A DNA stretch of 64,000 nucleotides from SAR324 cluster bacterium (GTDB lineage: Bacteria; SAR324; XYD2-FULL-50-16): contig JANQGX010000064.1 of NCBI GenBank assembly GCA_028282885.1, positions 94,411 through 158,410 of the forward strand. Direction: 5' to 3'. A model generated the notes under the pieces. That model was given only the letters and a program-made list of their open reading frames with translations, was not told the DNA's origin and did not search any database. Below, one piece after another: positions 16,696 through 26,001 of the stretch. The number at the start of each line of letters is the position of its first letter. Position 1 is the stretch's first letter. Position numbers and translations under genes: made by a program.

Positions 16696-18570
16696 ATGGA
16701 ACTTCCCATTAAAACAACAGTTGCCGTGGCGCAACGCAATGCTGAGGTTTTCCCCGATATTCCCTTTCTTCTTTTTTATGACGAGCAGATCACCTACAGG
16801 GAGTTTGATGAACGAACCAATGCGGTTGCCAATTTCCTGCACGAAAAAGGAATCGGCAAGGGGGATATCGTTTCATTTATGCTGGGAAACGGCCCCGGGT
16901 TTTTTGACGCTTTGCTGGGAATCCAGAAGACAGGAGCGGCTGCAGGCCCGATAAGCTGCTGGTGGCAGGCTCCCGAGGTTGAATTCCTGGTTAATGATTC
17001 CAAGCCTAAGGCTTTGATCATTGATCCTGAATATCTCGACATTATCCGGGAGATCAGGGATAAAATCCCATCGGTTGAGACAATCATCGTTAATACGCCC
17101 GAATCCATGAACACTGATCTTCCCCACGACGCCCTGGGATCGATTATTAAATCTTACCCGGTGCGGCTGGGAAATATCTCACCACCCGGTGAAGAAGATA
17201 CAGCCGCCTTGATGTATACCTCCGGGACGACCGGAAAACCGAAAGGCGTGATGCTTTCGCACAAAGGGGTGGTATTCGGTGCGGAGATCAAAATAAACCT
17301 CGTTCCGGCGGTGGCCGGTGATAAGACTCTCTGCGTTCTGCCCCTGTTTCATTCGGGTGGTTTGAATGATCTGGCAATTCCCAGCATGGTGATGGGAGCC
17401 AGCATTGTTCTGCGACGAAATTTCTCCGCAAACGAGTTTTGGGAGTGCATAGAGAAATATCAGGTTAACGGATTCTATATCGTCCCTACCATGTGGAACA
17501 TCCTGTTGCGGATTCCGGAAGCCTCAACCATCGATACCAGCTCCCTCAAGTTCGGTCTGTCCGGTGCCGCGCCCATTCCTCCCGAACAATTGGATGAATG
17601 TGAAAAAAGATTCCATGTTCCCATTCTGGAAGCCTACGGATCTACCGAAAACAGCGGCGGTATTACCTCCAATCGCCTGGATGACCGAAAATACGGCTCC
17701 ATTGGCAAGGAAATCCAGGGAATCGAAGTGCGGATATTTGATCCTGAAGGTCAGGAACTGCCGGACGGAGAGATCGGCGAAATCGTCACCCGCGGGGATA
17801 CGGTGATGAAGGGTTATTTCAAAAACAGGGAAGCAACCGAAGACACCGTCAGGAATGGCTGGCTCTATACCGGTGATCTCGGTTTCCGCGACAAGGATGG
17901 ATTCTTTTTTATCGTGGATCGAAAAAAGGATATGATCATCCGGGGAGGCGTCAACGTCTATCCCAAGGAGTTGGAGAACATTATCGGCACTCATGCCAAG
18001 GTCGCCGGTGTTGCCGTCATTCCCGAACCGGATGATAAATACGGCCAGGTGGCTAAAGCCTGTATTGTGCTGAAACGGGGCGAAACAGCAACACCCGAGG
18101 AGATGAAGGAGTTCTGCCTGCAGAAAATGGCTGAATACAAGGTTCCCAAGAACTTCCTCTTCAGGGAATCGCTCCCCACCAACCCGGTTGGCAAAGTGAT
18201 TAAGAAAGATCTCATTGCCGAGTTGAAAGAGGAGATGAACGCCGAACCGGTGCCGGTCGCACATCTGTTTGAGGGGATGCCGGATCGGTTTATTCCGGAA
18301 AAAGCGGAAGGTGTTGAAGCCACCGTCAGTTACAATATCACCGGAAAAGGAGGTGGAAAGTGGACGGTGACTATCAAAGACCAAGCCATGAGTCTCACTG
18401 AAGAGATTCTCAAGGAACCGCGAGTCTATGTGGTTGCCAGGGACAGCGACTATCATGATATCGCCACCGGTAAAATCGACGGAATTACGGCCGTGATGAC
18501 CGGGAAACTGAAAATTGAGGGAGATGTAAACTTCATGGCGGAACTGAAGGAGATGATGAGACCGCTTTAA
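16696..18570 (+). CDS. acyl-CoA synthetase fused to SCP2 sterol-carrier domain
   Basis: A 624-residue two-domain protein. Residues 1 to about 512 are an ANL-family acyl-CoA ligase that activates a carboxylic acid with ATP and CoA: the P-loop YTSGTTGKPKG is near residue 175, YTGDLGF and DRKKDMIIRGG mark the hinge, and GKVIKKDL carries the catalytic lysine. Residues about 514-624 match the SCP2 fold: GKGGGKWTVTIKDQ and ATGKIDGITAVMTGKLKIEG are its hallmark segments. SCP2 domains bind sterols and fatty acyl chains, so the fusion suggests a bulky hydrophobic substrate delivered to the ligase. Ribosome site aaggag, 5 bases before ATG. It sits between two oxidoreductase genes of the operon. Confidence 0.88.
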   Translation: MELPIKTTVAVAQRNAEVFPDIPFLLFYDEQITYREFDERTNAVANFLHEKGIGKGDIVSFMLGNGPGFFDALLGIQKTGAAAGPISCWWQAPEVEFLVNDSKPKALIIDPEYLDIIREIRDKIPSVETIIVNTPESMNTDLPHDALGSIIKSYPVRLGNISPPGEEDTAALMYTSGTTGKPKGVMLSHKGVVFGAEIKINLVPAVAGDKTLCVLPLFHSGGLNDLAIPSMVMGASIVLRRNFSANEFWECIEKYQVNGFYIVPTMWNILLRIPEASTIDTSSLKFGLSGAAPIPPEQLDECEKRFHVPILEAYGSTENSGGITSNRLDDRKYGSIGKEIQGIEVRIFDPEGQELPDGEIGEIVTRGDTVMKGYFKNREATEDTVRNGWLYTGDLGFRDKDGFFFIVDRKKDMIIRGGVNVYPKELENIIGTHAKVAGVAVIPEPDDKYGQVAKACIVLKRGETATPEEMKEFCLQKMAEYKVPKNFLFRESLPTNPVGKVIKKDLIAELKEEMNAEPVPVAHLFEGMPDRFIPEKAEGVEATVSYNITGKGGGKWTVTIKDQAMSLTEEILKEPRVYVVARDSDYHDIATGKIDGITAVMTGKLKIEGDVNFMAELKEMMRPL

Positions 18571-18658
18571 AACAATCACATCTTTTTAACGTATTCACCT
18601 TGGCTCTGATTTTAAAAGATCTGTAACCTAATTATTTATCTCAGAATAAAGGCAACTT

Positions 18659-20101
18659 ATGGCACTACGAACAGAAGAAGAATATAAGGAAGGATTAAAG
18701 GATGGCAGAAAGGTCTACATGTTGGGAAATTCTGTGGAAGATGTGACTGAAGATCCCTATATCAAGGTAGGGGTTGAAACCGCCGCCTTTGATTTTAAAA
18801 TGGGGCACGATCCGGAAATGAAGGCATTGGCAGTTATGAAAGATCGGGAAACCGGGGAGGAGATCAGCAGTTACTTTGATATTCCCGATCGGCCGGAAGC
18901 GGTGAAAGAAAGATTTAACCTGGTGAACACAGCCTGCAGCTATGCAGGTGGCGCCATACCTTTTGTCAAAGATGTAGGTACGGATCTGCTCAATGCCCTG
19001 TTGGCGCTATCCGGTATGTTGGATGACAAAACGTATAGGGACCGGATTATTTCCTATCGTGATTACTGCGCCCGCAAAGACCTTTCCATGGCCGGAGCTG
19101 TCACCGATACCAAGGGGGACCGCAGTAAAAGTCCCAGCGAGCAGGAGAGCCCGGATTACTACCTGCGTATTGTCGATGAGAGCGATGACGAGATTGTTGT
19201 ATCCGGCACCAAGGCCCATATTACAGCTTCTGCATATTGTGATGAGGTGATTGTCATTCCCACCCGCAATCTCACGGAGAATGAAAAAGAGTATGCCGTG
19301 GCCTTCGCCATTCCGTTGAACACGCCAGGAATACTGCAGGTTTGCCGACCTAACTTCAGGTATGAGAATAAATACCTGTTTCCGAGACCGGAACCTCACA
19401 AAGCCCACGTTGAATCGCTATTGGTCTTCGATAATGTCCGTATCCCCAAGGAGCGGGTTTTCATGAATGGGGAATGGCAATTTGCCCAGGCCCTGGCATA
19501 TGCCTTCACAGCGTTTCACAGGTTCACCGCCGTCAGCTACAAAATACCGATTATCGAGCGAATGGCCGGGATGGGAATGTTGATAGCCGATGCCAACGGA
19601 ATCGAGAAGGCATCCCACGTCAAAGAGATCTTTGTAAACATGATCAAGTATGTTGAAACAACCAAAGCCCTGGCCCAGGCAGCCATCGCCAAGCCCGAGA
19701 ATTTCTTTAATACGGGATATTACGTCGCGGACCGCTTAACCGCCAATATCGCCAAACTTTACTTCGCCTCGAACTTTCATGAATACGTGCGGAATATTCA
19801 GGATCTCTGTGGCGGACTCCTGGTGACGCAACCTACCTACCAGGATTGGCAGAATCCCGAATTAAGACCCTACCTGGAGAAAAGCCTAGGGGGCGCTAAC
19901 GGATATACGGCAGAGGAGCGTCTGAAACTGATGAGTTACGCTCACCATATTATCGCAAGTGATTTTCATGGTTACCATGAAACCCTGACCATCCATGCAG
20001 AAGGATCTTTTGCCGCTCAGAAGATGATGATGGGTCTTGAAGCGTCCATTGATATGTACAAAGATCTGGCAAGAAAAAGTATTGGAAGCAACGTTAAATA
20101 A
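18659..20101 (+). CDS. 4-hydroxybutyryl-CoA dehydratase/HpaB-family flavoprotein, cluster ligands incomplete
   Basis: A 480-residue member of the 4-hydroxyphenylacetate 3-hydroxylase/4-hydroxybutyryl-CoA dehydratase family. The FAD-binding run GAVTDTKGDRSKSP matches the dehydratase branch, as do LRIVDE and GTKAHITAS. In the characterised dehydratase a [4Fe-4S] cluster is held by three Cys and one His. Aligned by eye, C93 and H287 remain, but the second cysteine (near G97) and the fourth ligand (near S293/Y294) are missing. So it should bind FAD but not that cluster. Possible activities are dehydration, isomerisation or hydroxylation of a CoA thioester. It follows the ligase by 88 bases and precedes the NPD-type gene by 10. 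Confidence 0.8.
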   Translation: MALRTEEEYKEGLKDGRKVYMLGNSVEDVTEDPYIKVGVETAAFDFKMGHDPEMKALAVMKDRETGEEISSYFDIPDRPEAVKERFNLVNTACSYAGGAIPFVKDVGTDLLNALLALSGMLDDKTYRDRIISYRDYCARKDLSMAGAVTDTKGDRSKSPSEQESPDYYLRIVDESDDEIVVSGTKAHITASAYCDEVIVIPTRNLTENEKEYAVAFAIPLNTPGILQVCRPNFRYENKYLFPRPEPHKAHVESLLVFDNVRIPKERVFMNGEWQFAQALAYAFTAFHRFTAVSYKIPIIERMAGMGMLIADANGIEKASHVKEIFVNMIKYVETTKALAQAAIAKPENFFNTGYYVADRLTANIAKLYFASNFHEYVRNIQDLCGGLLVTQPTYQDWQNPELRPYLEKSLGGANGYTAEERLKLMSYAHHIIASDFHGYHETLTIHAEGSFAAQKMMMGLEASIDMYKDLARKSIGSNVK

Positions 20102-20111
20102 GGAGTGACAG

Positions 20112-21065
20112 ATGTTTAAAACGGAAGTATGTGACCTGTTGGGAATTCAATACCCCATTCTCCTGGGAGGTATGGTCTGGGTGGGCAAAAGCAAGTTGAC
20201 GGCAGCGGTCTCGGAGGCTGGCGGCCTTGGATTGCTGGGAGCCGGTGGTATGTCAACTGAGGAAATTGTCTCCGAATTAGCCGAGGTCAGGCAGCAGACC
20301 AGTAAACCCTTCGGCGTCAATATTCCCCTCGCCAGACCCGATGCCGAGGAGATGATAGATTGTTCAATCAAAAACGGCGCCACCGTAATCGCCACTTCGG
20401 CGGGTAGTCCCAAACGATACACCGCCATGATCAAGGACAGGGGCTGTCAGGTTTTGCACGTGGTCTCGTCAGTCAAGTTTGCAGTCAAGTGCCAGGAGGC
20501 CGGGGTGGATATCGTTATTGCCGAAGGTTTTGAGGCAGGCGGACACAACGGATTTGATGAGTTAACAACACTGGCTCTTGTACCCCAGGTTGTAAAGGCT
20601 GTAGACATCCCGGTTGTCTCGGCAGGGGGGATTTCGGACGGCAAAGGCCTCATCGCTGCACTGGCTCTTGGAGCCCGGGGGGTGCAAATGGGAACGCGAT
20701 TCGCCACCACGGTGGAATCGGCCGCTCACCCCAATGTCAAAAACGCCATTATCAATAGCCAGGCAGGAGACACTTGTATTACCGGCCGTACTAGCATCGG
20801 ACCGACCAGATCTCTTAAAAACCAACTGACTTCAAGAATTGTACAGGCGGAAAACGAGGGAATGGCTCCGGAAAAGCTAATGGAGATGATTGGCGGGGGA
20901 AGATCCGTCATGGCCTGTGTGGAAGGAGATTGCGAAGAGGGTACGGTATACTGCGGGCAGATCGGGGGATTGGTCGATGAAGTGATCAGTGTGCGGGAAG
21001 CTGTCGATTCCATGATCGCTGAAGCCAAAACAATTATGGGAAGACTATCTGCCTTGGCTGAGTAA
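20112..21065 (+). CDS. NPD/FabK-type FMN-dependent enzyme (nitronate monooxygenase family)
   Basis: A 317-residue TIM-barrel FMN protein. Signatures: PILLGGMVWVG at the start, EGFEAGGHNG near residue 140 containing the active-site histidine, VSAGGISDG and GARGVQMGTRF for phosphate binding. The family covers nitronate monooxygenases, enoyl-ACP reductase II (FabK) and uncharacterised enzymes in catabolic clusters. In an anaerobe, and next to CoA-ester genes, a FabK-like reduction of an enoyl thioester is more likely than nitronate oxidation, but this is inference. Ribosome site aaggag, 6 bases before ATG. Confidence 0.82.
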   Translation: MFKTEVCDLLGIQYPILLGGMVWVGKSKLTAAVSEAGGLGLLGAGGMSTEEIVSELAEVRQQTSKPFGVNIPLARPDAEEMIDCSIKNGATVIATSAGSPKRYTAMIKDRGCQVLHVVSSVKFAVKCQEAGVDIVIAEGFEAGGHNGFDELTTLALVPQVVKAVDIPVVSAGGISDGKGLIAALALGARGVQMGTRFATTVESAAHPNVKNAIINSQAGDTCITGRTSIGPTRSLKNQLTSRIVQAENEGMAPEKLMEMIGGGRSVMACVEGDCEEGTVYCGQIGGLVDEVISVREAVDSMIAEAKTIMGRLSALAE

Positions 21066-21181
21066 TGCCTGTCGAAAAAACAGAATAAGTTCATGCAATT
21101 CCAACAAACGCCAAAAAGGTGATATTTTGGCGCTGACTGGGCAATTGGGGCTAAATGATAATCTAAAATTCATCATTCGAC

Positions 21182-22024
21182 ATGAAAAACTTGGAAGGGA
21201 AGACGGTCTTGTTGACCGGTGGTTCAATGGGGTTGGGACCGTATATAGCTGAAAGCCTGGTACACGAGGGGGTCAATATAATTCTTTCCGCACGGTCTCT
21301 GGAAAAGCTGGAAAAAGTTGCTGACCAACTGAAAAAGGCTTCTGTTGAAGTTTCTGTTTTTCCGGCGGATATCAACGATGGTGAAGCCCGGAAAAACCTG
21401 GTTGAGTTTGTAATTAAAAAACATCAGCGTATCGATCTGTTGATTAATAATGCGGGTGTGGAGTGGGTCAGCTCTTTTGTCGACCTGGGACATGCGGATA
21501 TCGATCAATTGATTCAAACCAACCTGCTTTCGCCGTTGCAACTCACACGGATGGTGCTTCCGGAAATGATCAGGCAAGGAAGCGGGCATGTTGTCACCAT
21601 CTCTTCCCTGGGCGGGAAGAAGGGACAACCCTATTCCGCTTCCTATGCGGCAACCAAAGCCGGTTTGATCGCCTGGAACAGCAGCATTAGGGCTGAACTT
21701 CGCGATACCGGGGTCAGTGCTTCCGTTGTCTGTCCCGGATTTATCTCTGAAGCCGGGATGTTTGCCGTTTACAATAAAAAAGCTCCGAAAATTTCGGGTG
21801 AAAGTAAACCGGAAGAGGTGGGAAAAGCGGTGATCAAAGCGATCAGGAATGACCTGCAGGAGGTGATTGTAAATCCCAATTCTATCCTGCCCATGATGCT
21901 CCTGGATGCCATTCATCCCCCGATAATGACATCCATCTTTCGCAAGACCGGTCTTCACGAGTTTTACCGTCAACAGGCGGAAGATAATCTGAAACAGAGG
22001 CAACTGGAACCAAAGCAGAAATGA
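21182..22024 (+). CDS. short-chain dehydrogenase/reductase
   Basis: A 280-residue classical SDR. The cofactor motif TGGSMGLG is near residue 12, NNAG near 92, the catalytic serine in ISSLGG and YAATK (Y-x3-K) near residue 160. It interconverts an alcohol and a ketone using NAD(P). The C-terminal 50 residues are longer than minimal SDRs and contain a hydrophobic stretch. The ribosome site before ATG is weak. Its TGA overlaps the next gene's ATG in ATGA, so the two are translationally coupled. Confidence 0.88.
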   Translation: MKNLEGKTVLLTGGSMGLGPYIAESLVHEGVNIILSARSLEKLEKVADQLKKASVEVSVFPADINDGEARKNLVEFVIKKHQRIDLLINNAGVEWVSSFVDLGHADIDQLIQTNLLSPLQLTRMVLPEMIRQGSGHVVTISSLGGKKGQPYSASYAATKAGLIAWNSSIRAELRDTGVSASVVCPGFISEAGMFAVYNKKAPKISGESKPEEVGKAVIKAIRNDLQEVIVNPNSILPMMLLDAIHPPIMTSIFRKTGLHEFYRQQAEDNLKQRQLEPKQK

Positions 22025-23004
22025 AAACAGCATTCGTTACCGGAGGAGCCGGATTCCTGGGTCTGAATCTGCTTGAGATTTTGATGGAGAGTAATTGGAG
22101 AATCACGGTCTTCGATTTGGCTCCGCTACCTGGAGCCTTCGCCGGCTATCAATACCTGACACAGGTTCCCGGGGATATTACGAATTCCGCATCCTGCGAG
22201 GACGCCATGCCAAACGAAACCGATGCGGTTTTCCATCTGGCCGGGGATACCAACCATTGGCAATTGGCAAATCAGCGTCAAACAGAGATAAATGTTATAG
22301 GAACCTGCAACCTGGTAAATGCTTCACTGGCAAAGAGGGCAGGGCGCTTCATCTACACCTCAAGTATATCTGCCTTCGGTTTTCAGCCCGGGGGAAGACA
22401 GATAACCGAAGATACCGAGTCAACGGCCGAGGGTTACTGGATTAACTATTTCCATACCAAAAGACTGGCGGAGTTGGAAGTCAGGAAAGGCATCGAAAAC
22501 GGGCTTGATGCTGTCATTCTCAATCCGGCCAATATCATAGGTCCTTATGACTTTTCCGGCTTTTCCCGATTTTTCCCCATGATCAAAAACAACAAGCTGG
22601 CGGGTGTTCCACCGGGAAGCGCCACGTTCTGCGATGTCCGGGAGGTGGCAAAAGCGCATCTTTCGGCCTTTGAGCGAGGCAGAAAGAGTCACAGCTATCT
22701 TCTGGGCGGGGCCGATGCTACTTGGTTGGAGTTTGTAAATGAAATCGGCCGGTTGCTGGGAAAAAAGACCCCTGCTAAAGCTACCCCCGCATTTGTGCTG
22801 AAGTTTTTGGGCAGGATTTCGTTCTGGGTTTCCATGCTGACCCGCAGAGATCCGGATGTTACACCGGAGAAAGCGTTGCTGGTGAGTTCCGATTTGATTT
22901 GCAGCTCGGCCAAAGCGATCGGTGAGCTTAATTATCAACCCGTCGCGCTCAGTAAAATGCTTCAGGATTGCTACCAATGGCTGATGAAGGAGAACCGCCT
23001 TTAG
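22021..23004 (+). CDS. NAD-dependent epimerase/3beta-HSD-like protein (second)
   Basis: A 327-residue extended SDR starting with VTGGAGFLG, with YTSSISAFG and YFHTK as the catalytic serine and Y-x3-K region. It is distantly related to the epimerase-like protein at 15632 and may catalyse a second step on the same carbon skeleton. 3beta-hydroxysteroid dehydrogenases and dihydroflavonol reductases belong to this group. It is coupled to the preceding SDR by a 4-base overlap. The region after it (78 bases) leads into the aldehyde dehydrogenase gene. Confidence 0.82.
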   Translation: MKTAFVTGGAGFLGLNLLEILMESNWRITVFDLAPLPGAFAGYQYLTQVPGDITNSASCEDAMPNETDAVFHLAGDTNHWQLANQRQTEINVIGTCNLVNASLAKRAGRFIYTSSISAFGFQPGGRQITEDTESTAEGYWINYFHTKRLAELEVRKGIENGLDAVILNPANIIGPYDFSGFSRFFPMIKNNKLAGVPPGSATFCDVREVAKAHLSAFERGRKSHSYLLGGADATWLEFVNEIGRLLGKKTPAKATPAFVLKFLGRISFWVSMLTRRDPDVTPEKALLVSSDLICSSAKAIGELNYQPVALSKMLQDCYQWLMKENRL

Positions 23005-23082
23005 AACAATTTTGATTGCAGAGCCTGCGAGCATAGGCTTATTTGACTATTTATCGCTATATCCAACCTATTGGAGGTAAAG

Positions 23083-24630
23083 ATGAATCTTCAGGATCCA
23101 GTGCCGGAAAACAATTATATTGAATCCAGGAATCCTGTGACCGGCGAAATTCTGGGCAGGGTACGGCAAAGCAGTGCTGATGACGTTAAAGAAGCGGCTG
23201 TCAAAGCCCGAATAGCTCAGAAAGAATGGCAGGACATGGGTGTGGAAAAGCGAAACCGTATTCTCAACAATCTCATTGGCATTTTGCTGGATCAGGCAGA
23301 CGAAATCGCTTCCATCGTATCCGATGAAAACGGGAAACCAAGAAGTGAAGCCATGGGAATGATTCTCCCCATTTCCGGCAATATAAAACTTCATACCAAG
23401 ACGGCGACCAAATTTGGCAAAGGTGTCAGGGTCAGCCCCACCTTTTTTGTGGGATCAAAAGCCAACATCGTTTATGAGCCCTTGGGAGTTGTAGGATTCA
23501 TCCTCCCCTGGAATTTCCCTTTTGAATCCGGAATCAAACATATGCTGCCCGCCCTGGCCTCAGGTAACGCAGTCCTGCAAAAGCCCTCTCCCTTCCAACC
23601 CATGATTGGGGAAATGATTAAAAGGCTGTTCCATGAAGCTGGTGTCCCTGATGGCCTGGTGCAAATGGTCCATGGCTACGGAGAAACCGGACAGGCAGTG
23701 ATTGACCACTCGGACGCCGTCTGTTTCATCGGATCGACCCGTATCGGCAGGGAAGTAGCCCTCAGGGCAGCCAAACGCCTGATTCCGTATGTTCTGGAGC
23801 TGGGAGGGAATGATCCGGCCATTGTCCGACACGATGCAGATCCGGAACACACGGCAAGGGGACTGGTCAACGGTACCTGTTTTAACTCGGGGCAGGTTTG
23901 CAATGGAACTGAGAGAATCTACGCGCATAAAAGCATTGCCAGGTCGCTTACAGAGCACATTCTCAAGTGGGTTGATCAACTGAAATTAAGCGACGGCACT
24001 GCAACCGTTTATGATATTGGGCCTATGACCTGGCCGCAACAAGAGGAAATTTATAAAAGACATACGGAAGACGCCATTTCCAAGGGGGCTGTTCTGGAGG
24101 CAGGAGGTAAAGCCGTAGAAGTCGGTAAAGGCCGTGTCTGGTTGCCTACGGTTCTCAGCGGTATGAATCACGAAATGCTGATGATGCGGGAAGAGACCTT
24201 TGGTCCCTTTCTCCCCATCATGGAGTATGAAAATGATGAAGAAGCGATCCAACTCGCCAATGATTCCCAATACGGACTGGCCGCCAGCGTTTGGAGTCGC
24301 GATACCGAAAAAGCCAAGGCAATGTGCCGGCAATTGAAAGGTGGTCATGTAATGATCAACAATGCTGTTCAATCCGGCGGATGTGCCACCCTGCCCTTCG
24401 GGGGTGAAGGGGACTCAGGAGTGGGCAGGCTTTCGGGAGAACAGGCTTTTTTCAACTGGGTTGCTCCCAAAAGCATCATGCAATCGCCAAAAGCCAGTAA
24501 AGATCTCTGGATGCCCTATCCTTCCGGTGCCGAGATTATGGTGATGGGCCTGGCAAAAGGATTCTTCGGTCGCTCACCGACTGAAAAGATATCCGGTTGG
24601 TTGAAATTTCTGTTCAGGCCAAAAAACTGA
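23083..24630 (+). CDS. NAD(P)-dependent aldehyde dehydrogenase
   Basis: A 515-residue aldehyde dehydrogenase that oxidises an aldehyde to a carboxylic acid. The nucleophile is Cys273 in NSGQVCNG; the general base lies in LELGGNDPAIV; the cofactor site includes GFILPWNFP and GSTRIG. The C-terminal tail (last 40 residues) is hydrophobic and basic (GLAKGFFGRS...), as in membrane-associated fatty-aldehyde dehydrogenases. The ATG at 23083 has ggaggt 6 bases ahead; the TTG at 23071 is not preferred. The product acid would be the substrate of the ligase in the same operon. Confidence 0.9.
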   Translation: MNLQDPVPENNYIESRNPVTGEILGRVRQSSADDVKEAAVKARIAQKEWQDMGVEKRNRILNNLIGILLDQADEIASIVSDENGKPRSEAMGMILPISGNIKLHTKTATKFGKGVRVSPTFFVGSKANIVYEPLGVVGFILPWNFPFESGIKHMLPALASGNAVLQKPSPFQPMIGEMIKRLFHEAGVPDGLVQMVHGYGETGQAVIDHSDAVCFIGSTRIGREVALRAAKRLIPYVLELGGNDPAIVRHDADPEHTARGLVNGTCFNSGQVCNGTERIYAHKSIARSLTEHILKWVDQLKLSDGTATVYDIGPMTWPQQEEIYKRHTEDAISKGAVLEAGGKAVEVGKGRVWLPTVLSGMNHEMLMMREETFGPFLPIMEYENDEEAIQLANDSQYGLAASVWSRDTEKAKAMCRQLKGGHVMINNAVQSGGCATLPFGGEGDSGVGRLSGEQAFFNWVAPKSIMQSPKASKDLWMPYPSGAEIMVMGLAKGFFGRSPTEKISGWLKFLFRPKN

Positions 24631-24714
24631 ACCTTCCGACAATACAACCCTTTATCATCCTTATCGAGTGGCAGTAGTCATTTACCGGACCGGCTAAATA
24701 ATAGAGTGATTGAA

Positions 24715-26001
24715 ATGACTGAGATGACAAACTCAAATGGTTACCTGCATTCCAAACGATATTCTCACTATGTTTTCCTGCTACTTTTTCTTCTCTTCAT
24801 GTTCGATTACATCGACCGCCTGGTTATTGTCTCCCTTTTCCCCTATCTAAAACAGGAATGGGGCTTGACGGACACTCAATGCGGCATGTTCGTATCGGCT
24901 GTTTATTGGGCGCAGTTTGCCTTCGCCTTTCCTATCTCGATTTTGATCGACAGGTGGAGCCGTAAAAAGAGCATCGGGCTGATGGCTGTCTTCTGGAGCC
25001 TGGCTACCATGGGTTGTGCCTTCACCAGAAATTTTGCCCAGCTTTTCAGTATGAGGGTCGCCATCGGTATTGGCGAGGCAGCCTATGCCCCGGGTGGGGC
25101 AGCCATTATTTCCGCACTCTACCCGGAGAAAAAAAGGGCCGTCATGATGGGTATCTGGAATTCTGCAATTCCACTGGGAAGTGCTGTCGGAATCACGCTC
25201 GGCGGACTAATTGCTACTCATTTCGGATGGCGGAATGCTTTCGGGATTGTCGCGTTGCCGGGGCTTTTTATTGCTATTCTCTTCTTTTTCGTTAAAGACT
25301 ACCAGACCGTCGATCTTAGCCAGAAAAAAAGTTCAACAGGTGATCAGAAAACGGATTATAAAGCCATCGGGCTCAGGTTTATAAAAACCCCGTCTTTGAT
25401 CCTGACCTATCTCGGTTTTGCCGGGAATGTTTTTGTGACAACTTCCCTGCTAAGCTGGCTTCCCACCTATTTTTACCGGCTTTACGAGCTTCCCATGGAT
25501 AAAGCCAGCCTCAAAGCCAGCAGCATTATGCTAATGGCTATCATCGGCGCACCCCTGGGGGGATTTCTGACGGACCTCTGGTTCAAACGAAGAGGAAATG
25601 CCAGGCTTCTCTTTCCGGCAATTTCATCGTTGACCACAGCCCTGCTTATGTTTATAGCGTTGGGATTCCTGAGGGACTCGATACAGTTTGTGGTCCTGCT
25701 CCTGGGCGGAATGACGGCGATTATGTTTGTTCCGGCGGCACAGGCTGTTACACAGGACGTGATTCACCCGGGCTTGAGGGCCACCTCCTACAGTCTCTGC
25801 GTTGTGGTTCAGACCCTGTTGGGCAGTTCACTGGGGCCGATCTTCGTTGGACAATTGTCAGACAGGACCAATATTCAGACTGCCATGACCTTTTTACCGG
25901 TATTTGCTGTTATCGCCGCAGGATTGTTTTTCGCAGGCTCCTTCTTCTACCAGAGGGATATTGAACGGGTTGAAAAGGTGACATTGAGCCTCGCCGGTTA
26001 A
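24715..26001 (+). CDS. MFS transporter
   Basis: About 428 residues with 12 hydrophobic segments. The cytoplasmic loop after TM2 reads DRWSRKK, the major-facilitator motif A, and the second half has a matching LTDLWFKRRG. It is closest in look to the Spinster-like/aromatic-acid symporter groups. It probably imports the substrate of the operon or exports an intermediate. The start is uncertain: GTG 24706, ATG 24715 or ATG 24724. Its stop overlaps the stop of the convergent TetR gene by 4 bases (ttaa is read on both strands). Confidence 0.85.
   Translation: MTEMTNSNGYLHSKRYSHYVFLLLFLLFMFDYIDRLVIVSLFPYLKQEWGLTDTQCGMFVSAVYWAQFAFAFPISILIDRWSRKKSIGLMAVFWSLATMGCAFTRNFAQLFSMRVAIGIGEAAYAPGGAAIISALYPEKKRAVMMGIWNSAIPLGSAVGITLGGLIATHFGWRNAFGIVALPGLFIAILFFFVKDYQTVDLSQKKSSTGDQKTDYKAIGLRFIKTPSLILTYLGFAGNVFVTTSLLSWLPTYFYRLYELPMDKASLKASSIMLMAIIGAPLGGFLTDLWFKRRGNARLLFPAISSLTTALLMFIALGFLRDSIQFVVLLLGGMTAIMFVPAAQAVTQDVIHPGLRATSYSLCVVVQTLLGSSLGPIFVGQLSDRTNIQTAMTFLPVFAVIAAGLFFAGSFFYQRDIERVEKVTLSLAG

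Noticed and set aside
17524..18579. A 351-codon open frame on the minus strand
   Set aside because: It is antisense to the SCP2-fused ligase, whose motifs are complete; the translation is low in recognisable structure.
18659..20101. Bona fide 4-hydroxybutyryl-CoA dehydratase (AbfD)
   Set aside because: Two of the four cluster ligands are missing, so the standard radical mechanism is not supported.
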